Positions 5,749 to 6,986 of a DNA stretch of 6,986 nucleotides are shown one piece after another. The DNA is from Clostridia bacterium (GTDB lineage Bacteria; Bacillota_A; Clostridia; Christensenellales; Borkfalkiaceae), in assembly GCA_017462425.1 (NCBI GenBank), contig JAFTRD010000085.1, positions 1 to 6,986 of the forward strand, given 5' to 3'. The notes below the pieces were generated by a model. It ran no database searches. It had not been told where the DNA came from and saw nothing but the letters and a program-made list of their open reading frames with translations. Both the position numbers and the translations under genes were made by a program. Every line of letters begins with the position of its first letter. The stretch's first letter is position 1.

Positions 5749-6986
<1,238 letters not shown>

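Overview
The window reads as chromosomal DNA of an anaerobic, low-to-moderate GC member of the Bacillota (Clostridia-like). The evidence is a pyruvate:ferredoxin oxidoreductase gene, an ECF vitamin-transporter energizing module ordered ecfA1-ecfA2-ecfT-truA as in Firmicutes, strong purine-rich ribosome binding sites, a TTG start, and consensus TTGnnn-17-TATAAT promoters. I cannot name the genus from the sequence.

Layout. From the left edge to about 5505 all genes are on the minus strand. Positions 1-1050 hold the first 350 codons of a MATE-family efflux pump whose C-terminus lies beyond the window. It has its own strong promoter (1120-1148), placed directly behind a Rho-independent terminator (1158-1187) that ends the upstream unit. 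That unit, read right to left, is ecfA1 (5505-4666), ecfA2 (4690-3767), ecfT (3767-2934), truA (2913-2149) and an unrecognised membrane protein with an Asn/Tyr-rich tail (2041-1211). The first four genes overlap or lie within 20 bases of each other. The last follows after 107 bases with no convincing terminator in between, so it may be co-transcribed. A 270-base AT-rich divergent intergenic region (5506-5775) carries one promoter for each direction. To the right, the first 403 codons of nifJ (pyruvate:ferredoxin oxidoreductase) run off the window at 6986.

How the genes work together. EcfA1, EcfA2 and EcfT form the shared ATPase and transmembrane coupling module that drives many separate substrate-binding S components (vitamins, trace metals). 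No S component is encoded here, so the window alone does not define the substrate. TruA modifies tRNA anticodon arms and is a traditional neighbour of this module. PFOR makes acetyl-CoA and reduced ferredoxin from pyruvate using thiamine diphosphate. A regulatory link with vitamin uptake through the shared intergenic region is possible but only an inference.

No new defence system, mobile element, CRISPR array, tRNA or rRNA was seen. The region is mostly ordinary housekeeping. The points most worth a second look are a perfect tandem 9-mer in the nifJ leader, the Lys/Pro-rich insert in EcfA2, the internally repeated membrane protein at the end of the operon, and a catabolite-response-element-like palindrome just inside ecfA1.
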